DNA of 64,000 nt. Source: Neoconidiobolus thromboides FSU 785 (Eukaryota; Entomophthoromycota; Entomophthoromycetes; Entomophthorales; Neoconidiobolaceae). Location: the NCBI GenBank assembly GCA_025603075.1, contig MU626354.1, positions 1 to 64,000 of the forward strand, given 5' to 3'. Below, one piece after another: positions 10,767-22,348 of this stretch (within the stretch, counting starts at the first letter, position 1; each line of letters starts with the position of its first letter). Both the position numbers and the translations under genes were made by a program. The notes under the pieces were generated by a model. The model was not told where the DNA came from, did no database searches, and saw nothing but the letters and a program-made list of their open reading frames with translations.

Positions 10767-12636
10767 ATTAAATTAATTTACAACGTCAATATAACACTTA
10801 AATATTATTAAAATTCAAAAGAATAAGGATGATATAAGCCCTCAGTTTAAAAGATAAGATAAAATATTTAATTGAAGTATGAATATAAAAGCCTTTTTAA
10901 AAAAATAAGTAGCTAAAATGCCTGTTTAAATAGTTTTGTAAATCATGCTATTTCATCTAGTTAATGAGATTGGTATAGACTTTATATGAAAGAATTCTAT
11001 TTAAGGTAGAGATCTGATTTCATTCTTATTTGAAATGAGGTCGGTTCAAAATAAACCGATTACATTAATAATCTTTGACCAATTAAAGACATATTTCCTC
11101 ACTCTATGACTTTCCATGGTGCGATAACATCCTTTTTTGCAAAATTTAGAAAATTTATAATTTAACTACTTTCCCCATAAAGCTTAAAAAGAGATTAAGA
11201 TAACCAAGCTAACTTTATATTCAATTTATTCAGACAAAATTTAATTAGCGTTAATTAAAAATTAACTTAAAAAAGAAAAAAATTAATCAAAATGGCTTTC
11301 AATTTTAATGAGTGTAATTTTATCTTTCAAAACTAAATATATTTGTTATAGTGAAATAATAAATCAAAAATAAAGATGAGTTGTTTATTAAGAAATGTGT
11401 AAAAAATAAAATAAAATAAAATAAAATAATTTAATATTGTTTTATTAACCCAGATCGAGATAACTTCAAATAGCTTTAAATAGCTTTGAATTCACAAAAC
11501 AAATTCTAAAGTTTAATAGTCAACTGATTTATTAATCTAATCTTTAAAACAATAGAAAGATACTTTGCATAAAAATTAATATATAAAATACGCTTATAAT
11601 CATCCTAAAAAAATACTAAAATATATTTGCAATATGGTAAAGATAAGATAATTTATTCTTTTGAACATAAAACATAAATCATGAACTGAATTGTTTATTA
11701 ATAATAAAACTATTAATTTGATGGAAACAATAAATAATAAATTCATAATAAATTATATTTTATTGATACTTTTCACTTTACTTTAAAATCGACATCTTGT
11801 TAGATACTTGTTTTTAAGGCTCTATCCTAACAGTAAAGAATTGGAAATAAATGTTTTAAGTCATCATGGCTAACACTCATTACCCTGATAGTTTAAACCT
11901 CTTGAATCATCTTAAGAGGTAACAAAATCGGTAACGGAGTTATTTAAATTCTCGAAGTCTGTTAAAATCTTATTATTGTAAGTAAAGATTAGTATTTTAT
12001 GGATTTAATATGTCAAAAAATAATACATATAGGGCTGTATTTCTGTGTTTAAGAATTTTACTAACAAAATTTTCGCTCAAATAGCGCTTAAAAGGTAAAA
12101 AGAGTAATGAAGCTAAAAAAAACATCCCCATATATAATAAGATTTTATTCTTAACTCTTTAAAAATTGACGTTTTAATAATTTCGTCAACATAGTGATTG
12201 AATCATTAAACTGAAGGTTCAATAAATAGTATTAAATCATTTAGAATTAAAATACAAAGCTTTTTGTAATAAAACATTTTTATAATTTGAGATCTATGTT
12301 TAAACCATAAACTTAATATATACAAGTTTAAAAGCTTAGTTAAAAGTAAAAATAAAATTTCTTAATTTATTTTTATCTATTTCCTATATAGCATGAAATT
12401 TTTAAAAATTATTAAGTAAAGCTGGACAAAAAAAGGTTTAATATAGGTTATTTAAATTAAGCAAAAAAGTTTACATTTAATGCTTAATTTGCATTTTTTT
12501 GCTAAAAATCAAATTAAACAAATTTTAAACCAAGTTTAAACTAACTTATATTTAAAAATAAATGTTAATAACTCAATAAAATATTAATTATTTATAGCTT
12601 ATTTTTGTTATTAATAGTATAGCTTTATATTTTATT
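10767..12636. other. AT-rich intergenic region upstream of the H+-ATPase
   Basis: 1.9 kb without a supportable gene. The proximal part should hold the ATPase promoter. It includes a short AAAAT microsatellite (about 11403-11427) and one miniature element (12031-12129). Confidence 0.55.
12031..12129 (+). mobile_element. Miniature TIR element, copy 4
   Basis: 99 bp, starts AGGGCTGTATTTCTGTGTTT and ends AAAACATCCCC, flanked by ATAT (12027-12030 and 12130-12133). Internal core CTCAAATAGCGCTTAAAAGG is intact. Confidence 0.85.
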
Positions 12637-13638
12637 ATATGGGGTTGTCTGAATTAGTTTCATTATTTTATCCAATTTTTGAAAAATTTTGTGTTTTAAA
12701 AACTTTGCTTAAAATTCTATAAAATCATATCTTTATTAAAATAAAAGTACCCGGACACAGTTCTAAATCATTGTATTATAGTTTATACTGTAAGTTAGTT
12801 GAATTTCTACTAGATCTTAAATACACGTTTTTATAAAACTTTATTGAGAAATATTTATTATTGACCACTTTATAAGCAACATTGCAGATTTGTTATCAAA
12901 TAAATAAACTATTTTAATATTATAATTACATTATTAACATATTCCCAATTTAATAAATAGCTGTATGGGAGGGAGTGGTTAGCCCCAAAACTATAATTAA
13001 CCATCCCTATATAGTGCAAGTAATAATAGTTTTTACATATTATTACAGTTGCTTGTTCTTTGACTATTTATTAACTTAGCTATTAATAACTTAAGTAATA
13101 ATAACATTTAATAAGCTATTTCTATCATTCAACAAACTACTTACTTGCTTAGTAAATATCGAAATTTTTAAATTCTCTGTTATCTTCGTAAGGTAAGCTG
13201 GGATCGATCTTTTAATTTTTCTATTTTCTATAGACTCTATAACTTTAATTGGAACTATATCGCTTTTTTTTGATGTATCAGATACTGGATAACAATGTAG
13301 TTTATTGTTATGTTTAATAAAGTGTAAATACTTCTTAATTCCTTGCATCTCTATTATTCTTTTTATGTTTTTGTTTGTTTGATACTTTTTAAAAATTATA
13401 TCTGTTTTCCTATTATTAACAGTCGAGTTATTAATTTTATTATGCTTGCAAATAAAAGCCTAAAATCTTGAAATTAATTGATTAATGTCTTCTACTTTAC
13501 CTAATGCTTCAGAACTACTTTTCCATTTTGAAAGGTTTCCAATATGTCCATCAACTATACTTTTTCCATGATGCTCAGCAAAAAAATTAAGATTAACATT
13601 CAAACTACTATTTATTTTATAAATTTCTTTAAACATAT

Positions 13639-13735
13639 GGGGCTGTTTTTTTTGGTTTCATTATTTTTCCATTTTTTAAGCACTATTTGAGTGGAAAGGT
13701 TGTAGTAAAATTCTTAAACAAAAAAATACATCCCC
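13639..13735 (-). mobile_element. Miniature TIR element, copy 5, nested in the transposase gene
   Basis: 97 bp, starts GGGGCTGTTTTTTTTGGTTT and ends AATACATCCCC, flanked by ATAT at 13635-13638 and 13736-13739. It lies inside the transposase reading frame between EFLHY and the HGKS block. Confidence 0.88.
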
Positions 13736-14480
13736 ATATAATGTAGGAACTCTTGGGATCTAAAATGATTTCCTGTATCTGCCCATATATTAATTTTTGT
13801 AAACTTTTTAAATAAAAGCTCTGTAGAGATTAAACCGATTAAACAATCTCCTGCATATGCTGAATTATGATTCAATATTTCAGATAAATAATCAAAGTAA
13901 ACTTTGCCTATTGTTTTATCATCTTTTAAATATAATACACCAAAGCCTAATACTGATATAGCTTGTTTGTTATAATGGTCTAGATTTATTGAATTTGGTT
14001 TTGTTCCTATTTCCATATTTTGTTTAAAATCTAAAATCATTATACAACTTCTATTATTTAATTTTTTAATAGTCATTAAATGTGTTTTTTTGAGTACCAG
14101 CACAGGATTTATTTAATTTGTATAATTTTTCTTCTTCATTGAAAATTTGATCTGTCTCTGCTTTGTTTTCAAATAACTTTTTTCTAATTGTATACTGAGC
14201 ACATATATTACATATATCTGTTTTTCTTGCTGCATTTTTGAAATTATTTGGTATATATTTAAGAAATGTTGATCTAGCTATCCCCCTATCTTTTGAATCA
14301 TTAAAATATTTACTATATATCATTCTTCTACTTTTATTTAATATATATATTATCTGATGAATATTTACTATTGTTATTTTTTTTATTAAATCTTGATGAA
14401 ATAGTTGAATCATTTAGTAAATATTGTATGATAGTTTCAATTTGGTCATCTTTAATTTTTTTTGTATTTTTAATAATAGG

Positions 14481-14690
14481 NNNNNNNNNNNNNNNNNNNN
14501 NNNNNNNNNNNNNNNNNNNNNNNNNNNNNNNNNNNNNNNNNNNNNNNNNNNNNNNNNNNNNNNNNNNNNNNNNNNNNNNNNNNNNNNNNNNNNNNNNNNN
14601 NNNNNNNNNNNNNNNNNNNNNNNNNNNNNNNNNNNNNNNNNNNNNNNNNNNNNNNNNNNNNNNNNNNNNNNNNNNNNNNNNNNNNNNNNN
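14481..14690. other. Assembly gap (210 N)
   Basis: Run of undetermined bases within the transposase pseudogene; its true length, and so the frame across it, is unknown. Confidence 1.
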
Positions 14691-15137
14691 TTTATTATAA
14701 AATTCCATAAACCTTGGGTTGTTATAAGTAGCTTTTAAAATTGATGTAAACGAATTACAATGTTTATATTGTGTACTCCTCCCTACTGTATTAAAATTTT
14801 CAAAAATCCCATTTCGAAGTTTAATTATGAAAGTTTGCATTTTGTTTTTATTTCAACAAAAAATAAAGTCAAATAAGTGTATTTATATAATTATATAATC
14901 ATATAGTTATATATTATATATCTATTAAATATCTAACAGAACTAACATAAAACATATAGTTAGGAAAATTAGCTATTTAAGAAAAGGAAACAATTAAAAT
15001 AAGCTTTAAGTAGAGAGATTCAATTTTAGGCTTTTTAGATTTAACTATCACATTAGGCACAAATTTAAAAATTTAAAAATTTAAAATTTGGATTAACTTC
15101 TAAGTAAATTCTCAAATCAATTCGGACAACCCCATAT

Positions 15138-15237
15138 GGAGATGTTTTTTTTTTGGCTTCATCACTTCATCTTTTAAGTGCTGTTTGGTTTGAATGGAAA
15201 AATTATTAGTAAAATTCTTACACAAAAATACATCCCC
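15138..15237 (-). mobile_element. Miniature TIR element, copy 6, abutting the transposon end
   Basis: 100 bp, starts GGAGATGTTTTTTTTTTGGC and ends AATACATCCCC. Its left flank ATAT (15134-15137) is the right flank of the 2.5-kb transposon; its right flank is ATAT 15238-15241. Confidence 0.85.
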
Positions 15238-15241
15238 ATAT

Positions 15242-16175
15242 GTTTTTAAACTATAAACATAGTATACTTTTTTAATAAAATACTATAATTATTTTAATAA
15301 AAATTATATAATATAATATATTAACTAATAAAGTTTTATTAAAAATAATTTTATATTTAAATTATAATAAATAACCAATTTTAACTTTTAAAATCCTAAA
15401 CTTCATAAAGAAAGTAAAGAAACTAGTTAGCTAAAAAATTATTTTTTGTTTTCAATAAGAATACAAAGTTAATAAACTAGTTTTAAAACTTTTGGGTGAA
15501 AATTATAAAAAAATAATAACTTATTTATAAAATTATTCTGTATAAGCTTAGAAAAAATGAAATTAATTAATAATTAGTTTAAAAATAATTTATTAAAACA
15601 TGATTTATAAAAATTTATGTCAAATAACATTTTCTATCATATTAAAAATAAATAGAAAATTTAAACACATTTGATGCATTATTATAATTATTAGATTTTA
15701 AGCTAAATAGTTGCTAAATTTGAATGTAACTTATTAAAGTTAAAAACATTTTTCCACTTATATTTGTTTTTTGGGTTTAAAAAACAAAAAAACTTTTCAA
15801 TTTGGCTTTTTATTTATTTTTGTCTAATACACCAATTGCTAATTATTTTAATAATCAAACCTATGTTTACTATTAACTATAGCAAAAAAACTTTAATTTA
15901 GATAAGTTAAATTTTGTTCCTTTTCAAATCTATGCGATTTTAAAACCAATCAATTCGTTACAATACGAAACTTTGCATTTTTATTGACCAATAATCCATC
16001 AATAATTTATCAAGCCAAACTCATCACTATCTTGTGGAAACATTAAATCAAACTACTAATTTTTAATAGTACCATGTGAAACCCAAAGCTTTAAGCTTCC
16101 AATTTACCAAGGAAGCTAAGTTCTTAAATCACAAATTAATTTGGAATTTTATTTCTTTTACAAATAACGGTAAAA
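15242..16175. other. AT-rich intergenic region
   Basis: No gene recognised. Extremely AT-rich; the last ~150 bp probably belongs to the promoter and 5' UTR of the START-domain gene. Confidence 0.5.
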
Positions 16176-17794
16176 ATGAAAAAGGTTACAGAGATTGTCA
16201 AAGAAAGTCAATTCAAAGAAAATAAAAATGAAATCTTGGGCTTCTTGTTATTTATGTTTAGTGCTTATACCACTACAGTGACATTAAATGGTAAGCTTTT
16301 ATTTACTCTATTTAATAAATTTATTGATAATCTATATCCTAAAATTAGTTTATTCTGTATGGAACTTTGATATTTTACATCATTTATTATTGCAGCTATT
16401 ATCTGCTGTATTTTATTTATTTTTTAAATTAAATGGTAATCAGCTGAGGTTAAAAGCACCAGCAAAAGTGGATTTAATCAAAGAAAATCCAGAAGAAGAG
16501 AAGATTCTTAAAGATAATTTAGAAGAGGAAATAGTCCTCACTGATAAACCTAAAGAATCTATAATAAATGGACGTTTGAATAAAGAAAAGGAGGACATTA
16601 AAATAAACAAAGCACCAGTACATAAATATACACCAATGATTGAAGAATTAACTACTGAATTTTTAAATAATGTTAAAACTCCTATAGCTCATCAACCAGA
16701 ATTATGGGAAAATATAGTGAGTTTAACCTACCCAATGGAGCTCACTGTTAGTCGACATAAAAAATTAGCTCATTGCTATACGATGACAACAATATTTGAT
16801 AATACCCCAGCCAATGTATTTGATATCTTTAATTCACCATCTGAAAATGGAAGTTCTTCAGGTTATATTGCAGTCCAAGAAGAAATTGAGATTGTAGATG
16901 CAAATACATCCATTATTTATATTTGTACTAAAAGTATTTGGCCAACTTCAGCAAGGGATTTATGTGTTATTAAAAGTTCTACAGTGTTAAAAGATGGTAG
17001 TATTATTTCTGTTTTAAAAAGTGTCCAACATGAAAGAAGAGGTAAAGGTTATAAAGATAATGTAGTTAGGATGGAGATCTATTGTGCAGGAACAAAATTT
17101 GAAAAATACGGTAAAAATAAATGCAAATTAACTATCTTCTTCCATGGAGATCCAACAGGATGGATTCCTAAATCATTAGTTACTTTTAGTAAGTTTTATT
17201 TTATTATTTTTTATTATGAGAATACTGATGAGTTTTTCTGTTTAAATAGTTGTTTCAAATGTATTACCATCCCAATTTGAAAAAACTAATAAAAAAGTCA
17301 AAGGTTTATCACCAAAGGATAAACCTTCATTAATATTAGATTATAATCAAATTAACAAAGAAGAAGATGAAAAAGAAGCTATTATTGAAACAGAAAATAA
17401 CAAAAGAGGAATTTCAATTATTAATAAAATAGATGATGAAGTTAAATTACCTATAAAACAAGAGAATTCAAATATTCAATCAATAATAAGTAATTCAAAT
17501 AATGGAAGTAATCTAACTACAGAGTCTATAATAGAAGAGAACATAACAGAATCAGTACCATCAGTTAATATAGAAATTCAATCTAAAGAAGTCAATATTA
17601 ATCCAGAATCATCAAACATAAAACTAGATTCATTACCAATTATTACCCCAAGTAAACCAAGTATATGGGAAAGAGTTAAAGCAAGATTTTTTAGTGGTAG
17701 TTTATTGAAAAGATTATTGGGTACTACAACACCTTTGATATTAATTACAGCATTATTTGCTATTTTAGCAAAAAGGAATAGGATTACTTTATGA
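16176..17794 (+). CDS. START-domain lipid-transfer protein with C-terminal membrane anchor
   Basis: Probable exons 16176-16290, 16457-17188 and 17250-17794 (463 aa). The middle exon encodes a START-like domain: ELWENIVSLTYPMELTVSR, IYICTKSIWPTSARDLCVIK and the FHGDPTGWIPKSLVTF block typical of StAR/STARD proteins, which bind sterols or phospholipids in a hydrophobic pocket. A charged linker and a final hydrophobic helix (TPLILITALFAILAKRNRITL) suggest tail anchoring, perhaps at the ER or mitochondrion. The second intron (17189-17249) is clear and keeps frame. The first is uncertain: donor GTAAGC at 16291 is good, but the strongest acceptor (TTGCAG, 16395) breaks frame, while AAAAG at 16456 keeps it. 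An N-terminal membrane segment is likely either way. Confidence 0.8.
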
Positions 17795-18138
17795 TGAGAG
17801 ATTTTATAAAGGAAAATTAAAAGTAATTATTAGATAGGATTAATTTGGAATAAGATATATATTAATTGAAAGTGATGTGATTCTCTTTATAAGTTTTAAT
17901 ATGTAGAGAGAAAGTAATAATTAGATTTGGAAGTGAATAAGTAAATAAAGCTAAGTTTAATTAGTTGATTTTTTTATAATAAAATATAGTTTTAATAGTT
18001 ACTTATTTATTGTTTTATTAATTGATTATAGCTTATCTTTATTCGATCATTTATTTCAAAATGCATTATAAATAAAACTATAAATATTAGTAGTTTCCAT
18101 TATAATAATAATTCTTTTTTAATAGTAGAGATATTCAA
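17795..18138. other. Intergenic region
   Basis: 344 bp of AT-rich spacer between two plus-strand genes. Nothing recognised. Confidence 0.5.
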
Positions 18139-18788
18139 ATGAATTGGATGGGAGGTAAAGGGTAAATATTTAATTAACTATTCAATAATAATATAAATTC
18201 AAACAACTCAAATAGTTTTAAAAATCGAAATATTAAGGATCGATTAGCTAGTTTAAATGAAAATAAAAAACAAACAAACTATTTGAATTTAAATGAAGAT
18301 GCTATTGATATTCAAATATTAAATAAACCAATTTTAAATTATTTTCAAGAATCTGAAAATAATGATAACAATAAAGATGATAATAATCACAGTACAAATA
18401 TTGAGTTAGAAAATAATAGTCAAATATTAAGTTCTGATCAATTGATTGAAAGTGAACAAGTCAATATTAATGTATTTAATGAGATAGAGAATAGGTAAAT
18501 TATATTAAATAAAATTAGTTATGATTTTAAGTTCAATTTTAATTTTAATTTAAAGGAATTCTACACCAAATAATACTAATAAAACCAATAAAGATTCCAT
18601 AACTGATGAAAAGGTAATTATATTAATTAAAACTAGAACATTAGTATTGCCATTAATAATCAATTAAGATTCAAAATCTTCACTTTGAAAAACAATACAA
18701 TACAATATTTACCACAGTTGATAATATTTCAAACCAGTTAATTCAATTAAAAGCTCAATTAAAACAATTAAAACAAACATTCAATTAA
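18139..18788 (+). CDS. Small Asn-rich protein with C-terminal coiled coil, four exons
   Basis: Exons 18139-18161, 18216-18494, 18556-18613 and 18669-18788 join in frame to 159 aa, every junction GT-AG. Starts MNWMGGKGFKNRNIKDRLAS, continues as an Asn/Asp/Ser-rich acidic middle, and ends with a heptad-like tail (NQLIQLKAQLKQLKQTF). Short fungal proteins starting MNWxGG followed by basic residues exist, but no named family can be assigned with confidence. The gene converges on BZZ1: its stop lies 143 bp from the BZZ1 stop. Exon structure is well supported; function unknown. Confidence 0.7.
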
Positions 18789-18931
18789 ATATCAATTTAA
18801 ATGTACTTATTTCATTTCCTTAGCCATAATAAAACTCAAACCAATTAATCACTATAATTTTAATTATTCAAATGTATCATTTTTATATATAAAAAAGATT
18901 GGATTATAAGATGATTATTTAAAAATAGTAA

Positions 18932-21906
18932 TTATAAATATTCCACATAGTTACTTGGAAATTGACCAGTAACTCCATTTAAAGTACCTAAAAATAGTTA
19001 ATAAATAAATTATTATTATTATTATGATATATATAATAAAGTACCTTCACTCCATCCAGAATCATCTTCTGCTTTAGTAAGTGTAATAATATCTCCTACA
19101 CATATATTTAAATCATATTCCGACTGCGCTTCAAAATCATATAATACACGAACTAATCAAAATAAAAAAATTAGAAATAAACTTTTATTTCAATATCAAT
19201 ATCATTAAAATTTACCTTGAATTACTTCTGATGGGGCATTAACATGATCAGGAATATTACTTTGATCTCCTTCTATTTCAATATAAGTTCCTGGTACAAG
19301 TCCTGTATTACCATTTGACATTGCTTTTACCCACCCTGACCCATCATCTCCTTCAGTAATTTCAATCATAGTCCCCGCAGTTATACTTAGTTCATTATCA
19401 TCACTAGCCTCATAAGAATATAATACTTTAGCCATAGGATATATTCCTTGTATATGTGATTGGTTATTTATTTCTCCTACAGAATGTTGACTATCAATTG
19501 ACGAATGGTGAGTAAGAGATATAGGAGTTGATAGAACTGGAGAATGTAAATTTGAGCCTCCAAATTCAGGTGTTTGTGGTTGAATAAATTGATCCGGTAT
19601 AGGTTGACGTAAATTATGAGAAGGTAAATTATCACTTGTTGAATTTTTTAGAAAGGGAGCTGTTTTATCTATGTTATAAATAAATTAATAAAATATTGAT
19701 TGATAGTGAGATAAAATATAAACTAATATTACCTTTTAATGTGTTAAAATCCATTTGCTCTTTTCTTATTGATTTTGCACCTCCTTTAATCTGCGTACAA
19801 TTTGGAGGTACTTTGAATTCACAATTGGCATGACAATTATATTTACAATCTAATTATAATTATAATTATTATTATTATTATTATATAAAGTAATCTACCA
19901 ATTACCTTTACAAGTAGAACCATGTCGATTTAAACCCCAGATACTATTTTCACAATAATCACAAGTAGTTGGTATTGTAAATGAAGTAGTTTTAAAATCA
20001 TGTTTAATACCATTTAAATTATATTGTCCAATACTATTTGATATTAATTGATTTTCAGTTAATGAGGTTAATTCTTGATTTTTTAATATAACTAATTCTC
20101 GCCAAGTTTCAGATAATTTCTATTAAAAATTTAAATTATTAATACAATCAATATATTATTTGATATTAAATATACTATACTATAATATAATATAATATTT
20201 TTAGAATTACCTCATATATTTGTTCCCCATTATTTTCTAAGCTTGGATTAAGATCAAATTGTGAATATTCTAATTTTAATTGTTCAACTTCTTCTTGTTT
20301 TTGTAATATTTGATTTTTCATTTCATTTAATTCCATTTCGTTTTTATTCATTTTATTAAATAAATAAACTTTACTAGAATACTCATCAATCAATTGATTC
20401 TAAATAAATAGTTGTATAAGTATAGAATTATTATATATTATATATTATATATTATTATTAATTTACATCTTCCGCAAATTGTCCAAAACTAGTAAATTGA
20501 AAATCACCTGGTGGAGCCCAATTGGATGGATTATTATTTATAAATGATTTTGATTCTAACTTTTTATCTACTTTATTGACAGACAGTTTTAAATTATCTA
20601 AATTTAATTTAGAATCATTAAAACAGTTGGATTCTAATTGAATGTAATGGAACCAAAAAGATTTTATATGTTCCATCCAATATTCATTTAATGTTTGATA
20701 AAACTAAAAATAATATTAATATATTATTTATATATTATTTATATTTATATTAACTTACATTTAATAATTCTGGTACATCCATAGTATAATGTTTATTTTT
20801 GTGTTGATTAGCTACTTCAACTGCTAATATATATAAATTCTAAAACGAAAATATTATGGTTATCTTTAATTTAATAAATAAATAAATAAATTAAACTTAC
20901 TTTGTTATTATTTCTATCAATAACATCTTGATAATATTGTTTTTGTAACTAATTAAATTAACAAAAATGAATATTAATATTATTAACATTATTTAATTAA
21001 CCTTATCTAATACTTTAGTTTCCATTGTTCTTTCTTGCTTAATTTGACTAGTTATTACTTCATTACAACTTTCATCATATTTTGATTTCAACTAAATCAA
21101 ATTAAAATGGAAAAATTATTTCTCAATTAGTATAATTATATATTATAATTTAACTTACTTTATCTTTTTCATTATAAATTTTATCTCTTTCATCTGTGAT
21201 TTTTTTACTAAAATTAAACAACTAATAAAAAAGAAAGTATAGATATTAATTAATATTGATTTTTATCCCTGTTATATAAAAAACAATAATAAACAATAAT
21301 AAAAACTTACTTTTTTCCTTTCTTCTTCCACTTTATTAGCTAACATTTTCAATGGATCCGCAATATCAGTAACTAAATATTCTGACAAAACTGCCCTTTC
21401 TCCTGCTATTTTTTCAGTATCCGAAAATAAATTATTTAACCCTTGTAATAAAGTACTATAATAATAATAATAATTGAAACATTATTATATTTCATTATTA
21501 TATTTCATTATTATTATTATTTAATATTACCTATTTTCATCTAACATTATACCACCTTCATTTCCCTTCACACTACTAATAGTACCACTTAGACTTATTG
21601 CATCAAAGGAGCCTCCACCTCCACCATGACTTGGTGCAAATGGATCTCGATTGATATTAGATAAATTGAATATCTTTTTATTTCGATATTTCTTAATTAA
21701 ATTTTCTAATTTGTTAGAATACTCTTTTTCTAGTTGACTTTTTTCTTTAATGTATTCTCGAAATTCTAATAAAAATTGAGAAGCTTGAACTAATTGTTTG
21801 TTTACTAGAGGGAGTTGACTTTTCTATATAAAGGAGCTTAGGGTATAAGTATGATAAATAGAAGAAATATAGAACTTACTGTCAAATGTTCACCATAAGT
21901 AGTCAT
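18932..21906 (-). CDS. BZZ1: Bzz1-like F-BAR / C1 / SH3 actin-patch adaptor, 14 exons
   Basis: Fourteen exons with 13 short introns join in frame to 706 aa. The N-terminal half is an F-BAR region (EFREYIKEKSQLEKEYSNKL near residue 30, long coiled coil after it). A C1 zinc-binding domain follows (HDFKTTSF through CDYC, HGSTCKDCKYNCHANC), then a Ser/Pro linker and two SH3 domains (AKVLYSYEASDDNELSI; VRVLYDFEAQSEYDLNI ending FPSNYVEYL). F-BAR, C1, SH3, SH3 is the Bzz1 architecture; such proteins bind curved membrane and recruit WASP-Arp2/3 at endocytic sites. Slightly longer than yeast Bzz1. Exon limits (from 5'): 21906-21880, 21823-21531, 21455-21311, 21221-21159, 21091-21002, 20948-20901, 20839-20759, 20703-20467, 20399-20211, 20119-19906, 19849-19733, 19668-19216, 19152-19045, 18987-18932. 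Confidence 0.93.
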
Positions 21907-22348
21907 TTTTTGAATGTTGTTTTATAATAATTGATAATAAAGCTTGGAATTTATTTTAATTTAATTTATTTTAATGTTGGTTTTATTTTAAAACAAGTTT
22001 TAGAATGTTTGATTGGTTTATTGATTAGTTTGATGACTTAATTTTAGATTAAGTTTAATAAAAATAACAGTAATAAAAATGATTTAATTATTGTTAATAA
22101 TGATAGTAATAATATAAGTTAAAAATATCAATACATAGGAAATGTGTTATTTCTATTTATCAGTAATAAGCTATTGAATTTTCATTAATAATTAAAGTTC
22201 AATATAAAGTATAAGTTTCACTTATAATAAATAAGGGATTGATTTTGATAAATACTCCGTCAATTTAATAAATAAAAAGACTAATTACAAATTTTATCCG
22301 AATTTTCATTTGCTTTATCTTTCATTTCATTTTTAAATCATAAAATAA
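21907..22348. promoter_or_regulatory. Divergent promoter interval
   Basis: 442 bp between the start codons of BZZ1 (-) and the two-TM protein (+); both promoters must lie here. No defined element recognised. Confidence 0.5.

Larger units (their letters stand above)
13091..14840 (-). pseudogene. Transposase pseudogene (candidate DDE type)
   Basis: Pieces in order on the minus strand: N-terminal piece from 14840 (RNGIFENFNTVGRST), assembly gap, then a Cys piece (ICNICAQY), frameshift in an A7 run near 14085, then ILDFKQN and IWADTGNHFRSQEFLHY. There the nested miniature element (13639-13735) interrupts the frame. After it, EHHGKSIVDGHIGNLSKW, an in-frame TAG at 13460-13462, and a further open tail to 13091. 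DFKQN, WADTGNHF and HGKS-VDG are spaced like the catalytic blocks of an RNase-H-fold transposase; that reading is inference. Removing the insert with one ATAT restores the frame exactly. At least two frameshifts, one stop and one insertion make the gene inactive. Confidence 0.7.
12641..15133. mobile_element. Decayed 2.5-kb TIR DNA transposon
   Basis: Ends are 20-bp inverted repeats: left 12641-12660 begins GGGGTTGTCTGAATTAGTTT, right 15114-15133 read inward begins GGGGTTGTCCGAATTGATTT (17 of 20 identical). Flanks are ATAT on both sides (12637-12640, 15134-15137). Inside, on the minus strand, is a broken gene with transposase-like motifs, a nested miniature element and a 210-base assembly gap. 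Terminal GGGG-TGT and 4-bp ATAT target match the miniature family, so this is a plausible autonomous relative. A 4-bp duplication is known for Sola-type elements among others; superfamily assignment is not made here. Confidence 0.75.
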
